A DNA stretch of 64,000 nt from 66-474 sp051954935 (GTDB lineage Bacteria > Pseudomonadota > Gammaproteobacteria > Xanthomonadales > Rhodanobacteraceae): NCBI GenBank assembly GCA_051954935.1, contig JBQCHG010000082.1, positions 1 through 64,000 on the forward strand, read 5' to 3'. How positions within the stretch are numbered: the first letter of the stretch is position 1; each line of letters opens with the position of its first letter. Shown piece after piece: positions 8,885-18,448 of the stretch. Below the pieces are notes generated by a model that was not told the DNA's origin, ran no database searches, and saw only the letters and a list, made by a program, of their open reading frames with translations. A program made the position numbers and the translations under genes.

Positions 8885-9661
8885 CTAAACGTGTCCGGTA
8901 GCAGCATGGGAATTCGAACCGATTGTGGAAGGGGAATTGCGCGCGGCCGGTGTCGCGGGCGCATCCGCCCACTTCACTGCGAAGCCGTTGCTGTAGCGAA
9001 GATCGGCGTAGACGAAACCGCCGGCGCGACCGCTCATGAGCTTCGGCATCACTTGGATGAAGCGCGCCAGCCGCTGCTCGGGCGCGTCGCGGCCGATCAC
9101 GATGGAAGCACCGTTGGCAAGCGCGAGAGTCCAGCTTCCGCGCTCGGACAACTCGACGCTGTCCACCAGCAGATGGAAGGGCGCGAAATCGCGCTGCGCT
9201 TCCCGATAGAACGCGATCACGTCGGCGACACGATCGTCCGGCCCGGACAGGTGCGGCAGGTTCGGCACGGCATCGGCGCCGGGCACCACGAACAACCGTC
9301 CACTCGCATCGAGCAACCGGCCCTGTCCCCAGTGCGCGAACGGATGCAGTTCGCTCACGCTCAGCTCCAGCGTATCGGGCCAGCGCTTGCGCGCTTCCAC
9401 CTGCGCCACCCACGGCAGGGAGGCGACCGCGCTGCGTACCCGTTCGAGATCCAGCGCGAAAAAGCCCGCGCGCAAATCCGGCGCGACCGCCTTCTTCAAT
9501 TCCTCGGCGTCGACGTGCACGAGTTCGCCCTGCACCTGCAACTGCCGGACCGGCCAGCGGTCGGCGGCGAACCAGCCCTGCAGCACGCCCACGATCGGCA
9601 GCGCGATCAGCGTGATCGCGACCAGCCAGGCGACGACGCGCATGTTCACCGCGCCCTTCAT
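8885..9661 (-). CDS. ftsQ: Cell division protein FtsQ
   Basis: Bitopic divisome protein linking FtsA/FtsZ to FtsB/FtsL. It has 258 residues: a short cytoplasmic start, one membrane helix (VVAWLVAITLIALPIVGVL), then a POTRA domain (VRQLQVQGELVHVDAEEL) and the FtsQ beta domain with RFIQVMPKLM. ATG 9661 overlaps the ddl stop as ATGA. MRVVAWL at 9643 is an alternative start. Confidence 0.93.
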   Translation of the reverse strand: MKGAVNMRVVAWLVAITLIALPIVGVLQGWFAADRWPVRQLQVQGELVHVDAEELKKAVAPDLRAGFFALDLERVRSAVASLPWVAQVEARKRWPDTLELSVSELHPFAHWGQGRLLDASGRLFVVPGADAVPNLPHLSGPDDRVADVIAFYREAQRDFAPFHLLVDSVELSERGSWTLALANGASIVIGRDAPEQRLARFIQVMPKLMSGRAGGFVYADLRYSNGFAVKWADAPATPAARNSPSTIGSNSHAATGHV

Positions 9662-10602
9662 GCGGCGTCTCCTTCGAAACTGGTTTCCAGCACGCGCCAG
9701 CACAGTTCCTGGTAATCGATGCCCGCCGCTGCCGCCGCCTTGGGCACCAGCGAATGCGACGTCATGCCCGGCGCGGTGTTCACTTCCAGCAGCCAGTTGC
9801 GGCCCCGTGCATCGCGCATCACGTCCACGCGACCCCAGCCCGAACAGCCCAGCGCGTCGAACGCGCGCAATGCCAGCGCGCGCAGTTCCTCTTCCGTATC
9901 GCCCTTGAGGCCGGGGCAGATGTATTGCGTGTCCTCGGCGACGTATTTGGCGTTGTAGTCGTAGTACGCGCCCTTGGGCACGATGTTGATGCTGGGCAAC
10001 ACCTGGCGATCGAGGATGCCGACGGTGAATTCGCCGCCGCCCTGGATCAGCGTTTCCATCAGCAGGTCGCCGGGATAACGCTGCGCAAGCGCGACCGCCT
10101 CGTCCAGATCCTTTTCGTCGAACACTCGCGATACGCCCACGCTGGAACCTTCGCAGGCGGGCTTCACGATCAGCGGATAGCCGATCGCGCGTGCTGCCGC
10201 ATGCACGTCCGCGCCGCGCGGCAGCGGCACGAATTTCGGCGTCGGCAAGCCGAGTGCGTTCCACACGTATTTGCTGCGCACCTTGTCCATCGAAAGCGCG
10301 GAACCGAGCACGCCGGAGCCGGTGAACGGGATGTGCAGCGACTGCAGCGCGCCCTGCAGCACGCCGTCCTCGCCCCCGCCGTGCTGGCCGTGCAGGATGT
10401 TGAACACGCGCGCGAAGTGGCCGGCGCGCGCCGCGTCCAGCAGCGCGGGAATACCGTCTATGGCATGCGCATCCACGCCACGCGCTTTCAGCGCCGCCAA
10501 TACGTTGCGGCCGGAATCCAGCGACACTTCGCGCTCGGCGGAACTGCCGCCCATCACCACGGCGACGCGGCCGAATGCGCGCGGGTCGGTGACATGCTTC
10601 AT
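9658..10602 (-). CDS. ddl: D-alanine--D-alanine ligase
   Basis: ATP-grasp enzyme that joins two D-alanines for the peptidoglycan pentapeptide. It has 314 residues (DdlB size). Recognisable parts are VVMGGSSAEREVSLDSG at the N-terminus, PLIVKPACEGSSVGVSRV in the ATP-grasp core, and WLLEVNTAPGMTSHS at the metal-binding end. GGAGG lies 6 bases before ATG 10602, and the ATG overlaps the murC stop. Confidence 0.97.
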   Translation of the reverse strand: MKHVTDPRAFGRVAVVMGGSSAEREVSLDSGRNVLAALKARGVDAHAIDGIPALLDAARAGHFARVFNILHGQHGGGEDGVLQGALQSLHIPFTGSGVLGSALSMDKVRSKYVWNALGLPTPKFVPLPRGADVHAAARAIGYPLIVKPACEGSSVGVSRVFDEKDLDEAVALAQRYPGDLLMETLIQGGGEFTVGILDRQVLPSINIVPKGAYYDYNAKYVAEDTQYICPGLKGDTEEELRALALRAFDALGCSGWGRVDVMRDARGRNWLLEVNTAPGMTSHSLVPKAAAAAGIDYQELCWRVLETSFEGDAA

Positions 10603-12038
10603 GCTGCACCTCCGGTCTTCAATTCACCCAGCGCGGCGAGTTCGGCGGCCGCCGCGCCGATATCGCCCGCGCCCAGCAGCAACAGCATGTCGCCGTCGCG
10701 CAGCAACGCCGGCAGCGCGGTGCGCAAGTCCCGCGGATGTTCCACGAACACCGGATCCACCTTGCCGCGCGCGCGTACCGCGCGTGCCAGCGCGCGGCCG
10801 TCCGCGTTCGCGATCGGCGCCTCGCCTGCGGGGTAGACCTCGGTCAGCAACAGTACGTCCGCTTCGCTCAGCACCGCGGCGAAGTCGTCGAGCAGGTCCC
10901 GCGTCCGCGTGTAGCGATGCGGCTGGAACGCGACCACCAGCCGGCGCTGCGGCCAGCCGCCGCGCGCGGCGGCGAACACCGCCGCGAGTTCACGCGGGTG
11001 GTGTCCGTAGTCGTCCACCAGCAATGCATGACCCTGGTCGAGCGCGAGTTCGCCGCGCTGGTGGAAGCGCCGGCCAACCCCCTGGAATTTCGCCAGGGCA
11101 TGCGCGATCGCCTGCGGCTCGACACCCAGCTGCCAGCCGATGGCGCTGGCGGCGAGCGCGTTCAGCACGTTGTGCCGGCCGGGCAGGTTCAAGTTGACCG
11201 GCAGCGGCGCCATCTCCGGCAAGTGCAGGTCGAACTGCATCGTCGCGCCGTTTGCTTGCACATTCATCGCGCGCACGTCGGCATCCGCCTCGATCGCGTA
11301 GGTCAGCGCGTTGCGCGGCGTTTCGCGCGCAAGCTTCGCGACTTCCGCATCGTCCGCACACAGCACCGCAAGGCCATAGAACGGCAGCCGGTGCAGGAAA
11401 TCGGAAAACGCCTTGCGCACCTGCGCGAAATCACCACCGTAGTTCTCAAGGTGATCGGCATCAATGTTGGTGATCACCGCGATCACCGGCGATAGCAGCA
11501 GGAACGAACCATCCGATTCGTCCGCTTCGGCGACCAGGTATTCGCCCGCGCCCAGGCGCGCGTTGGCGCCGGCCGAAACCAGTTGTCCGCCAATCACGAA
11601 GGTCGGGTCGTAACCGGCTTCGGCCAGCACGCTGGCAACCAGGCTGGTGGTGGTGGTCTTGCCATGCGTGCCGGCCACTGCGATGCCGCGGCGGAAGCGC
11701 ATCAGCTCGCCGAGCATTTCCGCGCGCGGTACCACCGGGATGCGGCGCTCGTGCGCAGCGAGCAGTTCCACGTTCTCGGGACGGATCGCACTGGAGATCA
11801 CCACCGCGTCGGCATCGGCCACGTGTTCCGCCGCGTGACCGATGTGGACCGCCACACCCATCTTCTGCAGGCGTTGCGTGACATGCGAAGCGTGCTTGTC
11901 GGAACCTGACACCGCGTAGCCGAGCGTCTGCAGGACTTCGGCGATGCCGCTCATGCCGACGCCACCGATGCCGATGAAGTGCACGCGGCGGAATGCCTGC
12001 ATGATGTCGGTGTGCGCGGGCAGGCGGCGCGGCGTCAT
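10599..12038 (-). CDS. murC: UDP-N-acetylmuramate--L-alanine ligase MurC
   Basis: Adds L-Ala to UDP-MurNAc, the first Mur ligase step, in the cytoplasm. It has 479 residues. The Rossmann start VHFIGIGGVGMSGIAE, the ATP loop AGTHGKTTTTS and the C-terminal DDYGHHPRE are visible. I chose ATG 12038 because GGAGG lies 7 bases upstream and it overlaps the murG stop as ATGA. MQAFRRVHFIG at 12002 is an alternative start. A much longer in-frame extension upstream is only the antisense and frame shadow of murG. Confidence 0.96.
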   Translation of the reverse strand: MTPRRLPAHTDIMQAFRRVHFIGIGGVGMSGIAEVLQTLGYAVSGSDKHASHVTQRLQKMGVAVHIGHAAEHVADADAVVISSAIRPENVELLAAHERRIPVVPRAEMLGELMRFRRGIAVAGTHGKTTTTSLVASVLAEAGYDPTFVIGGQLVSAGANARLGAGEYLVAEADESDGSFLLLSPVIAVITNIDADHLENYGGDFAQVRKAFSDFLHRLPFYGLAVLCADDAEVAKLARETPRNALTYAIEADADVRAMNVQANGATMQFDLHLPEMAPLPVNLNLPGRHNVLNALAASAIGWQLGVEPQAIAHALAKFQGVGRRFHQRGELALDQGHALLVDDYGHHPRELAAVFAAARGGWPQRRLVVAFQPHRYTRTRDLLDDFAAVLSEADVLLLTEVYPAGEAPIANADGRALARAVRARGKVDPVFVEHPRDLRTALPALLRDGDMLLLLGAGDIGAAAAELAALGELKTGGAA

Positions 12039-13123
12039 GCGGCCACCTCCAGGCAACGCTGCGCGATCATCGCCGCGGCATCGGGCTTGGCCAGCTTGCG
12101 CGCGGCCTCCGCCATGGCCAGCAGACGTTCGCGATCGCCGAGCAGGATTTGCAGGCGATGGGCGAATTTCGCGGCGTCGAAGTCGCGTTCCTGCACCAGC
12201 TCGGAAGCCCCCGCCTGCACGAAACCCTCCGCGTTGCGGGTCTGGTGATCGTCCACCGCGTACGGAAACGGCACCAGGATGGAACCCAGTCCCGCGGCAG
12301 CGAGTTCGGCAAGCGTGAGCGCACCGGCGCGGCAGACCGCAAGGTCCGCATCCGCATAGGCCTGCGCCATGTCCTCGATGAACGGCACCACGTTCGCTTC
12401 CACCTGCGCGCGCGCATAGGCCGCGCGCGTAGCTTCGAGGTGTGCCGCGCCGCACTGGTGCAGCACGCGCGGACGTTGCTCTTCCGGAATCAATGCGAGC
12501 GCATCCGGAAGACGCAGGTTCAACGCGCGCGCACCGAGGCTACCGCCTACTACCAGCAGCGAGGCGCGTTGGTCCTCGCGCGCGGCGAGGCGCTGTGCGG
12601 GCGACGGCAGCGCGGCGATCTGCGTGCGCACCGGATTGCCGGTCCATTCCGCATGCGCGGATGGCGGAAACGCATCGGAGAAGCCAGCCAGCACGCGTTC
12701 GGCGAGGCGCGCCAGTATCCGGTTGGTGAAACCGGGAATCCGGTTCTGCTCGTGCACCAGCAGCGGCTTGCGCAACAGCCATGCGGCGATGCCGCCAGGA
12801 CCCGCGACATAACCGCCCAGCGACAGCACGCTGCGCGGCTGGTTCTCGCGCAGCACGCGGATCGAGGCGGACAGCGCGCGCAGCACCATCCACGGCGCCA
12901 TCACGCGCGCCAGCAATTTCTTGCCGCGCAGGCCGGAAACCGGCACGGTTTGCAGCGCGATGCCGCGCGCGGGCACCAATGTCGTTTCCATGCCGCCGGC
13001 AGCGCCCAGCCACAGCACCGGGATCTCGCATGCGCGCAACGCCTCGGCCACGGCAAGACCGGGGAAGATGTGGCCGCCGGTGCCGCCGGCCATGATCAAC
13101 ACGGGCGAGCTCGCGTCACTCAT
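12035..13123 (-). CDS. murG: Lipid II synthase MurG (GlcNAc transferase)
   Basis: Transfers GlcNAc to lipid I at the inner face of the membrane to make lipid II. It has 362 residues, GT-B fold. N-terminal MAGGTGGHIFPGLA is the family's glycine-rich loop. VLSLGGYVAGPGG and the donor-site motif CRAGALTLAELAAAGLGS are also present. ATG 13123 overlaps the end of ftsW by 8 bases. Confidence 0.97.
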   Translation of the reverse strand: MSDASSPVLIMAGGTGGHIFPGLAVAEALRACEIPVLWLGAAGGMETTLVPARGIALQTVPVSGLRGKKLLARVMAPWMVLRALSASIRVLRENQPRSVLSLGGYVAGPGGIAAWLLRKPLLVHEQNRIPGFTNRILARLAERVLAGFSDAFPPSAHAEWTGNPVRTQIAALPSPAQRLAAREDQRASLLVVGGSLGARALNLRLPDALALIPEEQRPRVLHQCGAAHLEATRAAYARAQVEANVVPFIEDMAQAYADADLAVCRAGALTLAELAAAGLGSILVPFPYAVDDHQTRNAEGFVQAGASELVQERDFDAAKFAHRLQILLGDRERLLAMAEAARKLAKPDAAAMIAQRCLEVAA

Positions 13124-14393
13124 AAGCGTGCACCTGCCCGATATGCGGTTCGGCCCGAGTGCGCGCTGCGAGCGGCAGCGACTGCGTCGGTGCGGCCGCC
13201 GTCGGACGCGGCGACGCGACGCGCGTCGCCATGCGGCGCGCGTCTTCCGCGCGGTGGATTTCGAAACTGGCGCGCAGCAACACACCCAGCATCACGCAGG
13301 TCATCAGCACGCTGGAGCCGCCTGAACTGATCAGCGGCAGCGTCAACCCTTTGGTCGGCAGCACGCCGAGGTTCACGCCCACCGACACCAGCGCCTGCAG
13401 GCCGATCATCAGCGAGATTCCGAACGCGACGTAGCCGGCGAAGCGTTGCCCGACTTCCACGCCTCGCAGGCCGAGCATCAGCCCACGACCGACCAGCAGC
13501 GCAAATAGGCCGAGCACGAACACGATCCCTGCAAGTCCCAGTTCCTCGCCGATGACCGCGAGGATGAAATCGGTGTGCGCCTCCGGCAGGTAAAAAAGTT
13601 TCTGCACGCTGCCGCCGAGCCCGACGCCGAACCACTCGCCGCGGCCGACCGCGATCAGTGCCTGCGTCAACTGGAAGCCGTCGTTGAACGGATCCTTCCA
13701 CGGATCGAGGAACGAGGTCAGCCGCTTCACGCGGTAGTCGGTGGAGAGCGCCAGATACATCGCAACCGGAACAAGCGGCGCGCCGAGGATCATCAGATTG
13801 CGCATGCGCGCGCCGGCCAGCCAGACCATACCGACCGTGACGGCGGCGATCAGCGCAGCCGAACCGAAATCCGGTTGCGCCAGCAACAGGGCGGCGGTGA
13901 AGGTCGCAACGCCGATCGGCTTGACCACACCGAAGAAGTTGCGCTCCACGCCCTCGCGATGGCGCACCAGATAACTGGCCAGGTACAGCACGATGATCAG
14001 CTTCACCGCTTCGACCGGTTGGAACCCGATCACGACCAGGTTGACCCAGCGGCGCGCGCCGTTGATGCGCATGCCGAAATGCGGGACGAACACCATCAGC
14101 AACAACGCGAAGCCGAGCAGCATCGCGCCGAACGCGTACTTCTCCATGAGCCGCAGCTCGATCCTCATCAGCGCCAGTGCCATCGTGGCGCCAAGCGCGA
14201 GGAACAGCAGGTGCCGCTTGAGGTAATAGAACTCGCCGATGTGCTGGCCGTCGGCCACCGCTATCGAACTGGACGCGACCATCACCACGCCGAACGCGGC
14301 CAGCGCGATGCCGGCTGCGAGCAGCCACGGGTCATACCGGCCCTGCGCGCCGTGCTTGCGAACCGCCTGCGATTGGCCGAGAAAATCGAACAC
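13116..14393 (-). CDS. ftsW: Septal peptidoglycan glycosyltransferase FtsW
   Basis: SEDS-family polymerase working with FtsI at the septum. It has 425 residues and about ten hydrophobic segments. SEDS landmarks include FVLGLFALLVGRG and the C-terminal GLTLPLISSGGSS. The start is GTG 14393 (MFDFLGQSQAVRK); the Shine-Dalgarno is weak. In most proteobacteria murD lies just upstream, but here 128 bases of palindromic repeat separate ftsW from mraY. Confidence 0.95.
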   Translation of the reverse strand: MFDFLGQSQAVRKHGAQGRYDPWLLAAGIALAAFGVVMVASSSIAVADGQHIGEFYYLKRHLLFLALGATMALALMRIELRLMEKYAFGAMLLGFALLLMVFVPHFGMRINGARRWVNLVVIGFQPVEAVKLIIVLYLASYLVRHREGVERNFFGVVKPIGVATFTAALLLAQPDFGSAALIAAVTVGMVWLAGARMRNLMILGAPLVPVAMYLALSTDYRVKRLTSFLDPWKDPFNDGFQLTQALIAVGRGEWFGVGLGGSVQKLFYLPEAHTDFILAVIGEELGLAGIVFVLGLFALLVGRGLMLGLRGVEVGQRFAGYVAFGISLMIGLQALVSVGVNLGVLPTKGLTLPLISSGGSSVLMTCVMLGVLLRASFEIHRAEDARRMATRVASPRPTAAAPTQSLPLAARTRAEPHIGQVHAYE

Positions 14394-14415
14394 TCAACGC
14401 ACCCAAATGAAAACA

Positions 14416-14505
14416 TCGGCAGCCGCAGGCTGCCGACCGACGCCCCTCGCCCGCGCAGCGGGAGAGGGGGAAACTATCCGCAGAGCCGATGGTGGGGTGA
14501 GGGCA
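14416..14505. repeat. Palindromic repeats in place of murD
   Basis: TCGGCAGCC-gca-GGCTGCCGA (14416-14436) and CCCCTCGCCCGC-gca-GCGGGAGAGGGG (14443-14469, one mismatch) are followed by GGTGGGGTGAGGG. The second element is the same family as 215-260. This 128-base gap (14394-14521) between ftsW and mraY is the canonical place of murD. Confidence 0.7.
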
Positions 14506-14521
14506 ATCAGGGTCGTCTCCA

Positions 14522-15604
14522 TCACCGCACCTTCAAGGTCGCCAAACCAATAAGCACCAGCACCACCGAGATGATCCAGAAGCGCACGATTACGCGCGGC
14601 TCCGGCCAGCCCTTCAGTTCGAAGTGGTGATGGATCGGTGCCATGCGAAACAGCCGTTTGCCGGTCAGCTTGAAGCTCGCCACCTGCAGCATCACGGACG
14701 CGGTCTCCACCACGAAAATGCCGCCCATCACGAGGAGGATGATTTCCTGGCGCACCACCACGGCTACGCAGCCGAGCGCGGCGCCCACCGCGAGCGCGCC
14801 GATGTCGCCCATGAACACCTGCGCGGGATAGGTGTTGAACCAGAGGAATCCCAAGCCTGCGCCAGTCAGCGCGCCGCAGAACACGGCCAGTTCGCCCGCC
14901 CCGGGGATGCTGGGGATGCCGAGGTAATTCGAGAACACGGCGTTGCCGGACAGATACGCGAACACGCCAAGCGCGCCGGCCACCAGCACGCTCGGCATGA
15001 TCGCGAGGCCATCCAGCCCATCGGTCAGGTTCACCGCATTGGAGAACCCGACGATCCAGAAATAGGCGATCACCACGAACACCACGCCGAGGGGGTGCGC
15101 GACCTGTTTGAACAGCGGCACGAACAGCGAGGTCGCCGCCGGCACGTCGGCGGTGTGGAAGAGGAACACCGCCGCGGCGAGGCCGACGATGGATTGCGAG
15201 AGGTATTTCCAGCGCGCCGGCAGGCCGCGCGAATCGCGCAGCACCAGCTTGCGGTAATCGTCGTAGAAACCGATCACGCCGAAGGCCAGCGTCACCACCA
15301 GCACCACCCATATGTAGCGGTTGCGCAGGTCGGCCCACAGTACGGTGGCGATCAGGATCGCGGCAAGGATCAGCGCGCCACCCATGGTCGGCGTGCCGGC
15401 CTTGGAGAAATGCGATTGCGGGCCCTCGCGGCGGATCACCTGCCCGACCTTGATCTCGGTCAGCCGACGGATCACCTTCGGTCCGGCCAGCAGCGACACC
15501 GCGAGCGCCGTGAGCGCCGCCAGGATCGTGCGGAAGGTGATGTATTCGAACAGCCGGAACGCGCCGTAGTGGCGCTCCAGCCAGAGCGCCAGTTCAAGCA
15601 GCAT
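14522..15604 (-). CDS. mraY: Phospho-MurNAc-pentapeptide translocase MraY
   Basis: Makes lipid I by moving phospho-MurNAc-pentapeptide onto undecaprenyl phosphate. It has 360 residues and ten predicted membrane helices. Family motifs are visible: GTPTMGG, VIGFYDDYRK, the NLTDGLDGLA catalytic Asp pair, and the histidine motif PIHHHFELKGW. ATG 15604 overlaps the murF end by 11 bases. Confidence 0.98.
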   Translation of the reverse strand: MLLELALWLERHYGAFRLFEYITFRTILAALTALAVSLLAGPKVIRRLTEIKVGQVIRREGPQSHFSKAGTPTMGGALILAAILIATVLWADLRNRYIWVVLVVTLAFGVIGFYDDYRKLVLRDSRGLPARWKYLSQSIVGLAAAVFLFHTADVPAATSLFVPLFKQVAHPLGVVFVVIAYFWIVGFSNAVNLTDGLDGLAIMPSVLVAGALGVFAYLSGNAVFSNYLGIPSIPGAGELAVFCGALTGAGLGFLWFNTYPAQVFMGDIGALAVGAALGCVAVVVRQEIILLVMGGIFVVETASVMLQVASFKLTGKRLFRMAPIHHHFELKGWPEPRVIVRFWIISVVLVLIGLATLKVR

Positions 15605-16964
15605 GTCGCGTGCCTCCTCCGTCGCCGCCCAGCAGTGCCGCGACCACGTTTTCCATTGCCGAGGAACGCGAACCCTTGACCAGCACGCTCAATCCCGCGT
15701 GCAGTTGCGTGCGCAACGCGGCGATCAGATCCGCCTGCGTCGCAAAGTGGTGTGCATTCGGACCGAACGCCTGCGTCGCATGCATGGACAGCGTGCCGAC
15801 CGCGAACAGCTTTTCGATCCCGGCGTCATGTGCCTGCTTGCCGATCTGCCCGTGCATCGCCGCGGCATCGCTGCCGAGCTCCGCCATGTCGCCCAGCACC
15901 AGCCAGCGCTCGCCAGGCTGCAAGGCCAGCGTGGCAATGGCCGCCCCGGTGGAACCGGGATTGGCGTTGTAGCTGTCGTCGATCACGCTCCATCCGCCTG
16001 CCGCGACCTGTTTGCGCAGGCGACCGCCAACGGTCGGCGCGTTCTGCAATCCATCGACAATGATCGCGAGCGGCACGTCCAGTGCGTGCGCGATGGCCGC
16101 CGCCGCCAGCGCGTTGCCTATATTGTGGCGGCCGGGCAGCGGCAACTGCACGGCTTGCGAACCGGCGGCCGTCACCAGCTTGAACGCGCTGCGTTCCGGT
16201 TCCAGCAGGATGTTTTCGGCACGCACGTCGGCTTTCGCGGAAAAACCGAAGCGCAGTACGCGCCGCGAACCTGCGAGCCCCGCGAAGAAATCCGCGAACG
16301 CGTCGTCGGCATTGATGATCGCCGTGCCGTCCGCGGGCAGCGCCTGGTACAGCGCGCCTTTGGTTTCGGCCACGCCTTCCAGTGTGCGCATGCGCTCAAG
16401 GTGCGCCGGCGCGATGTTGTTGACGAGGCCGACTTCGGGCCGCGCGATGGCGGCGAGGTAGGCGATGTCGCCCGGCTTGCCCGCGCCCATCTCCATTACC
16501 GCGTACTCGCTGTCCCGCGGCATCGAGAGAAGTGAAAGCGGCAAGCCGATCTCGTTGTTGAAATTGCCCGCGTTGCTGTGCGTGCGCCCGTGGCGCTGCA
16601 GGATGGAGGCGGTGAGTGTTTTTACCGTCGTCTTGCCATTGGAACCGGTGATGCCTACCACACGCGCGCGCCGCTTCGCGCGCACCGCGCTGGCGAGGTC
16701 GCCAAGTCCCAGCAGCGTGTCGGCCACCACCACCTGCGGCAGATCGCTGTTTACCCGGCGCATCACCAGTGCGCCGGACGCTCCACGCCCGGCAGCCTGC
16801 GCGAGATGCTCGTGCCCGTCGTGATGCTCGCCCTTCAAGGCGACGAACAATTCGTCCGCGGCGACCTTGCGTGAATCAGTGGACACCCCGTGCACCGGCG
16901 CATCTGCGCCGTGCAGCTTGCCGCGCGTCCACAGGGCGACTTCGGAGAGGCGCAGGCTCAACAT
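15594..16964 (-). CDS. murF: UDP-MurNAc-tripeptide--D-Ala-D-Ala ligase MurF
   Basis: Adds the D-Ala-D-Ala dipeptide to complete the pentapeptide. It has 456 residues. GVSTDSRKV at the N-terminus, the ATP loop GITGSNGKTTVK and DDSYNANPGST near residue 330 identify MurF among the Mur ligases. ATG 16964 overlaps the murE stop by 7 bases, keeping translation coupled. Confidence 0.96.
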   Translation of the reverse strand: MLSLRLSEVALWTRGKLHGADAPVHGVSTDSRKVAADELFVALKGEHHDGHEHLAQAAGRGASGALVMRRVNSDLPQVVVADTLLGLGDLASAVRAKRRARVVGITGSNGKTTVKTLTASILQRHGRTHSNAGNFNNEIGLPLSLLSMPRDSEYAVMEMGAGKPGDIAYLAAIARPEVGLVNNIAPAHLERMRTLEGVAETKGALYQALPADGTAIINADDAFADFFAGLAGSRRVLRFGFSAKADVRAENILLEPERSAFKLVTAAGSQAVQLPLPGRHNIGNALAAAAIAHALDVPLAIIVDGLQNAPTVGGRLRKQVAAGGWSVIDDSYNANPGSTGAAIATLALQPGERWLVLGDMAELGSDAAAMHGQIGKQAHDAGIEKLFAVGTLSMHATQAFGPNAHHFATQADLIAALRTQLHAGLSVLVKGSRSSAMENVVAALLGGDGGGTRHAA

Positions 16965-18448
16965 GATCGAGCCTCCAGCGCGGCACGGGCCACCGCGAAA
17001 TCGTCGAACGGACGCTTCACGCCCGCGCGCTCCTGGTAGGCTTCGTGGCCCTTCCCGGCGATCAGCACCACGTCACCGGGTCGTGCATCCTGCAGCGCGA
17101 GCTCGATCGCTCGCGCGCGTTCACGCACCACGCGCGCACGTCGTGGTTGTGCGAAACCGGAGAGGATGCCCGCCACGATCGCATCGCCATCTTCGCCGCG
17201 CGGGTTGTCGTCGGTGACGATGCAGACGTCTGCATCGGCTTCTACGATCGCGCCCATCTGCGGACGCTTGCCGGCATCGCGCTCACCACCCGCGCCAAAC
17301 ACGCATATCAGTTTCCCTTCGCAATGCGCGCGCAGCGTGGTCAGCGCCTGCCGCAAGGCATCCGGCGTATGCGCGTAATCCACCACGACCAGCGGGCAAG
17401 CGCCGCCGCCGAGACGATTCATGCGTCCGGTCACCGGCTGCAGTGTTTGCAGCACGTCCCGGATCCGGTCGAACGAAACATCCAGTGCGCCGAGCGCGCC
17501 GGCGACCGCCAGCAGGTTGGCGACGTTGAAGCGCCCGAGCAGACGGCTGCGTACCAGGCCCGAGCCCCACGGCGTGCGCAGGTGGAAATCGATGCCATCG
17601 GAATGGGTGTGCACGTCGGATGCGCGCAATTCCGCGTCATCGTTCTCGACCGCGTAGCGCAGCCGCGTGACCGAGGACGAGAGATTCGACGAAAGCTCGC
17701 GCCCGAACGCATCGTCCACGTTGATCACCGCCGCGCGCAAGCCCGGCCAGGCGAACAGCTTGGCTTTCGCCGCCCCGTAGGCTTCCATCGTGCCGTGGTA
17801 ATCGAGGTGATCGCGGGTGAGGTTGGTGAACACCGCGACGTCGAAGGCGACCGCGTCCACTCGGCGCTGGTCTAGCGCGTGCGAGGATACCTCCATCGCC
17901 ACGTGGGTCGCGCCCGCGTCGCGGAACTGCGCCAGCAGCGCGTGCACGCTTATGACATCCGGCGTGGTGCGCTCGCCGGCCTGCAGTGCACCGTGCATGC
18001 CCGCACCGAGTGTGCCGATGGTCGCGGCACGGTGGCCGAGCCTGGTGAGCGCTTGCGCCAGCAACTGCACTGTCGAGGTCTTGCCGTTGGTGCCGGTGAC
18101 GCCGATCAGCGTCATCGCTTCCGACGGACGCTCGAAGAAGCGCGCGGCGATTTCGCCGAGGTGTGTGCGGAGGTTTTCGATCCAGACGACGGGCGCTTCG
18201 TCGCCCGTCTCTCGCCTGCCGTCTCCCGCCGCTTCGGCGAGCACCGCGACCGCACCCCGCGCCCGCGCCATCGGCGCAAACGCAATGCCGTGCGCTCGCG
18301 CGCCATGCAGCGCGATGAAGGCATCGCCCGCGTGCACCGCACGCGAATCCTGGGTCAGCCCGGACACGACGATTTCGCGACCGCGTTGGACCTCTGCGAT
18401 GCCACGCAGCAGGTCGTCCAGGCGCATGGCGCGTTGCGCGGCGCTCAT
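16958..18448 (-). CDS. murE: UDP-MurNAc-dipeptide--meso-diaminopimelate ligase MurE
   Basis: Adds the third stem residue. It has 496 residues. The ATP loop GVTGTNGKTS and the substrate motif DDNPRGED are visible; DNPR is the signature of enzymes using meso-diaminopimelate, so the wall is of the usual Gram-negative type. ATG 18448 overlaps the ftsI stop as ATGA. The loop GDGRRETGDEAP is encoded by a short GAGACGG-like repeat and may be a small insertion. Confidence 0.96.
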   Translation of the reverse strand: MSAAQRAMRLDDLLRGIAEVQRGREIVVSGLTQDSRAVHAGDAFIALHGARAHGIAFAPMARARGAVAVLAEAAGDGRRETGDEAPVVWIENLRTHLGEIAARFFERPSEAMTLIGVTGTNGKTSTVQLLAQALTRLGHRAATIGTLGAGMHGALQAGERTTPDVISVHALLAQFRDAGATHVAMEVSSHALDQRRVDAVAFDVAVFTNLTRDHLDYHGTMEAYGAAKAKLFAWPGLRAAVINVDDAFGRELSSNLSSSVTRLRYAVENDDAELRASDVHTHSDGIDFHLRTPWGSGLVRSRLLGRFNVANLLAVAGALGALDVSFDRIRDVLQTLQPVTGRMNRLGGGACPLVVVDYAHTPDALRQALTTLRAHCEGKLICVFGAGGERDAGKRPQMGAIVEADADVCIVTDDNPRGEDGDAIVAGILSGFAQPRRARVVRERARAIELALQDARPGDVVLIAGKGHEAYQERAGVKRPFDDFAVARAALEARSC

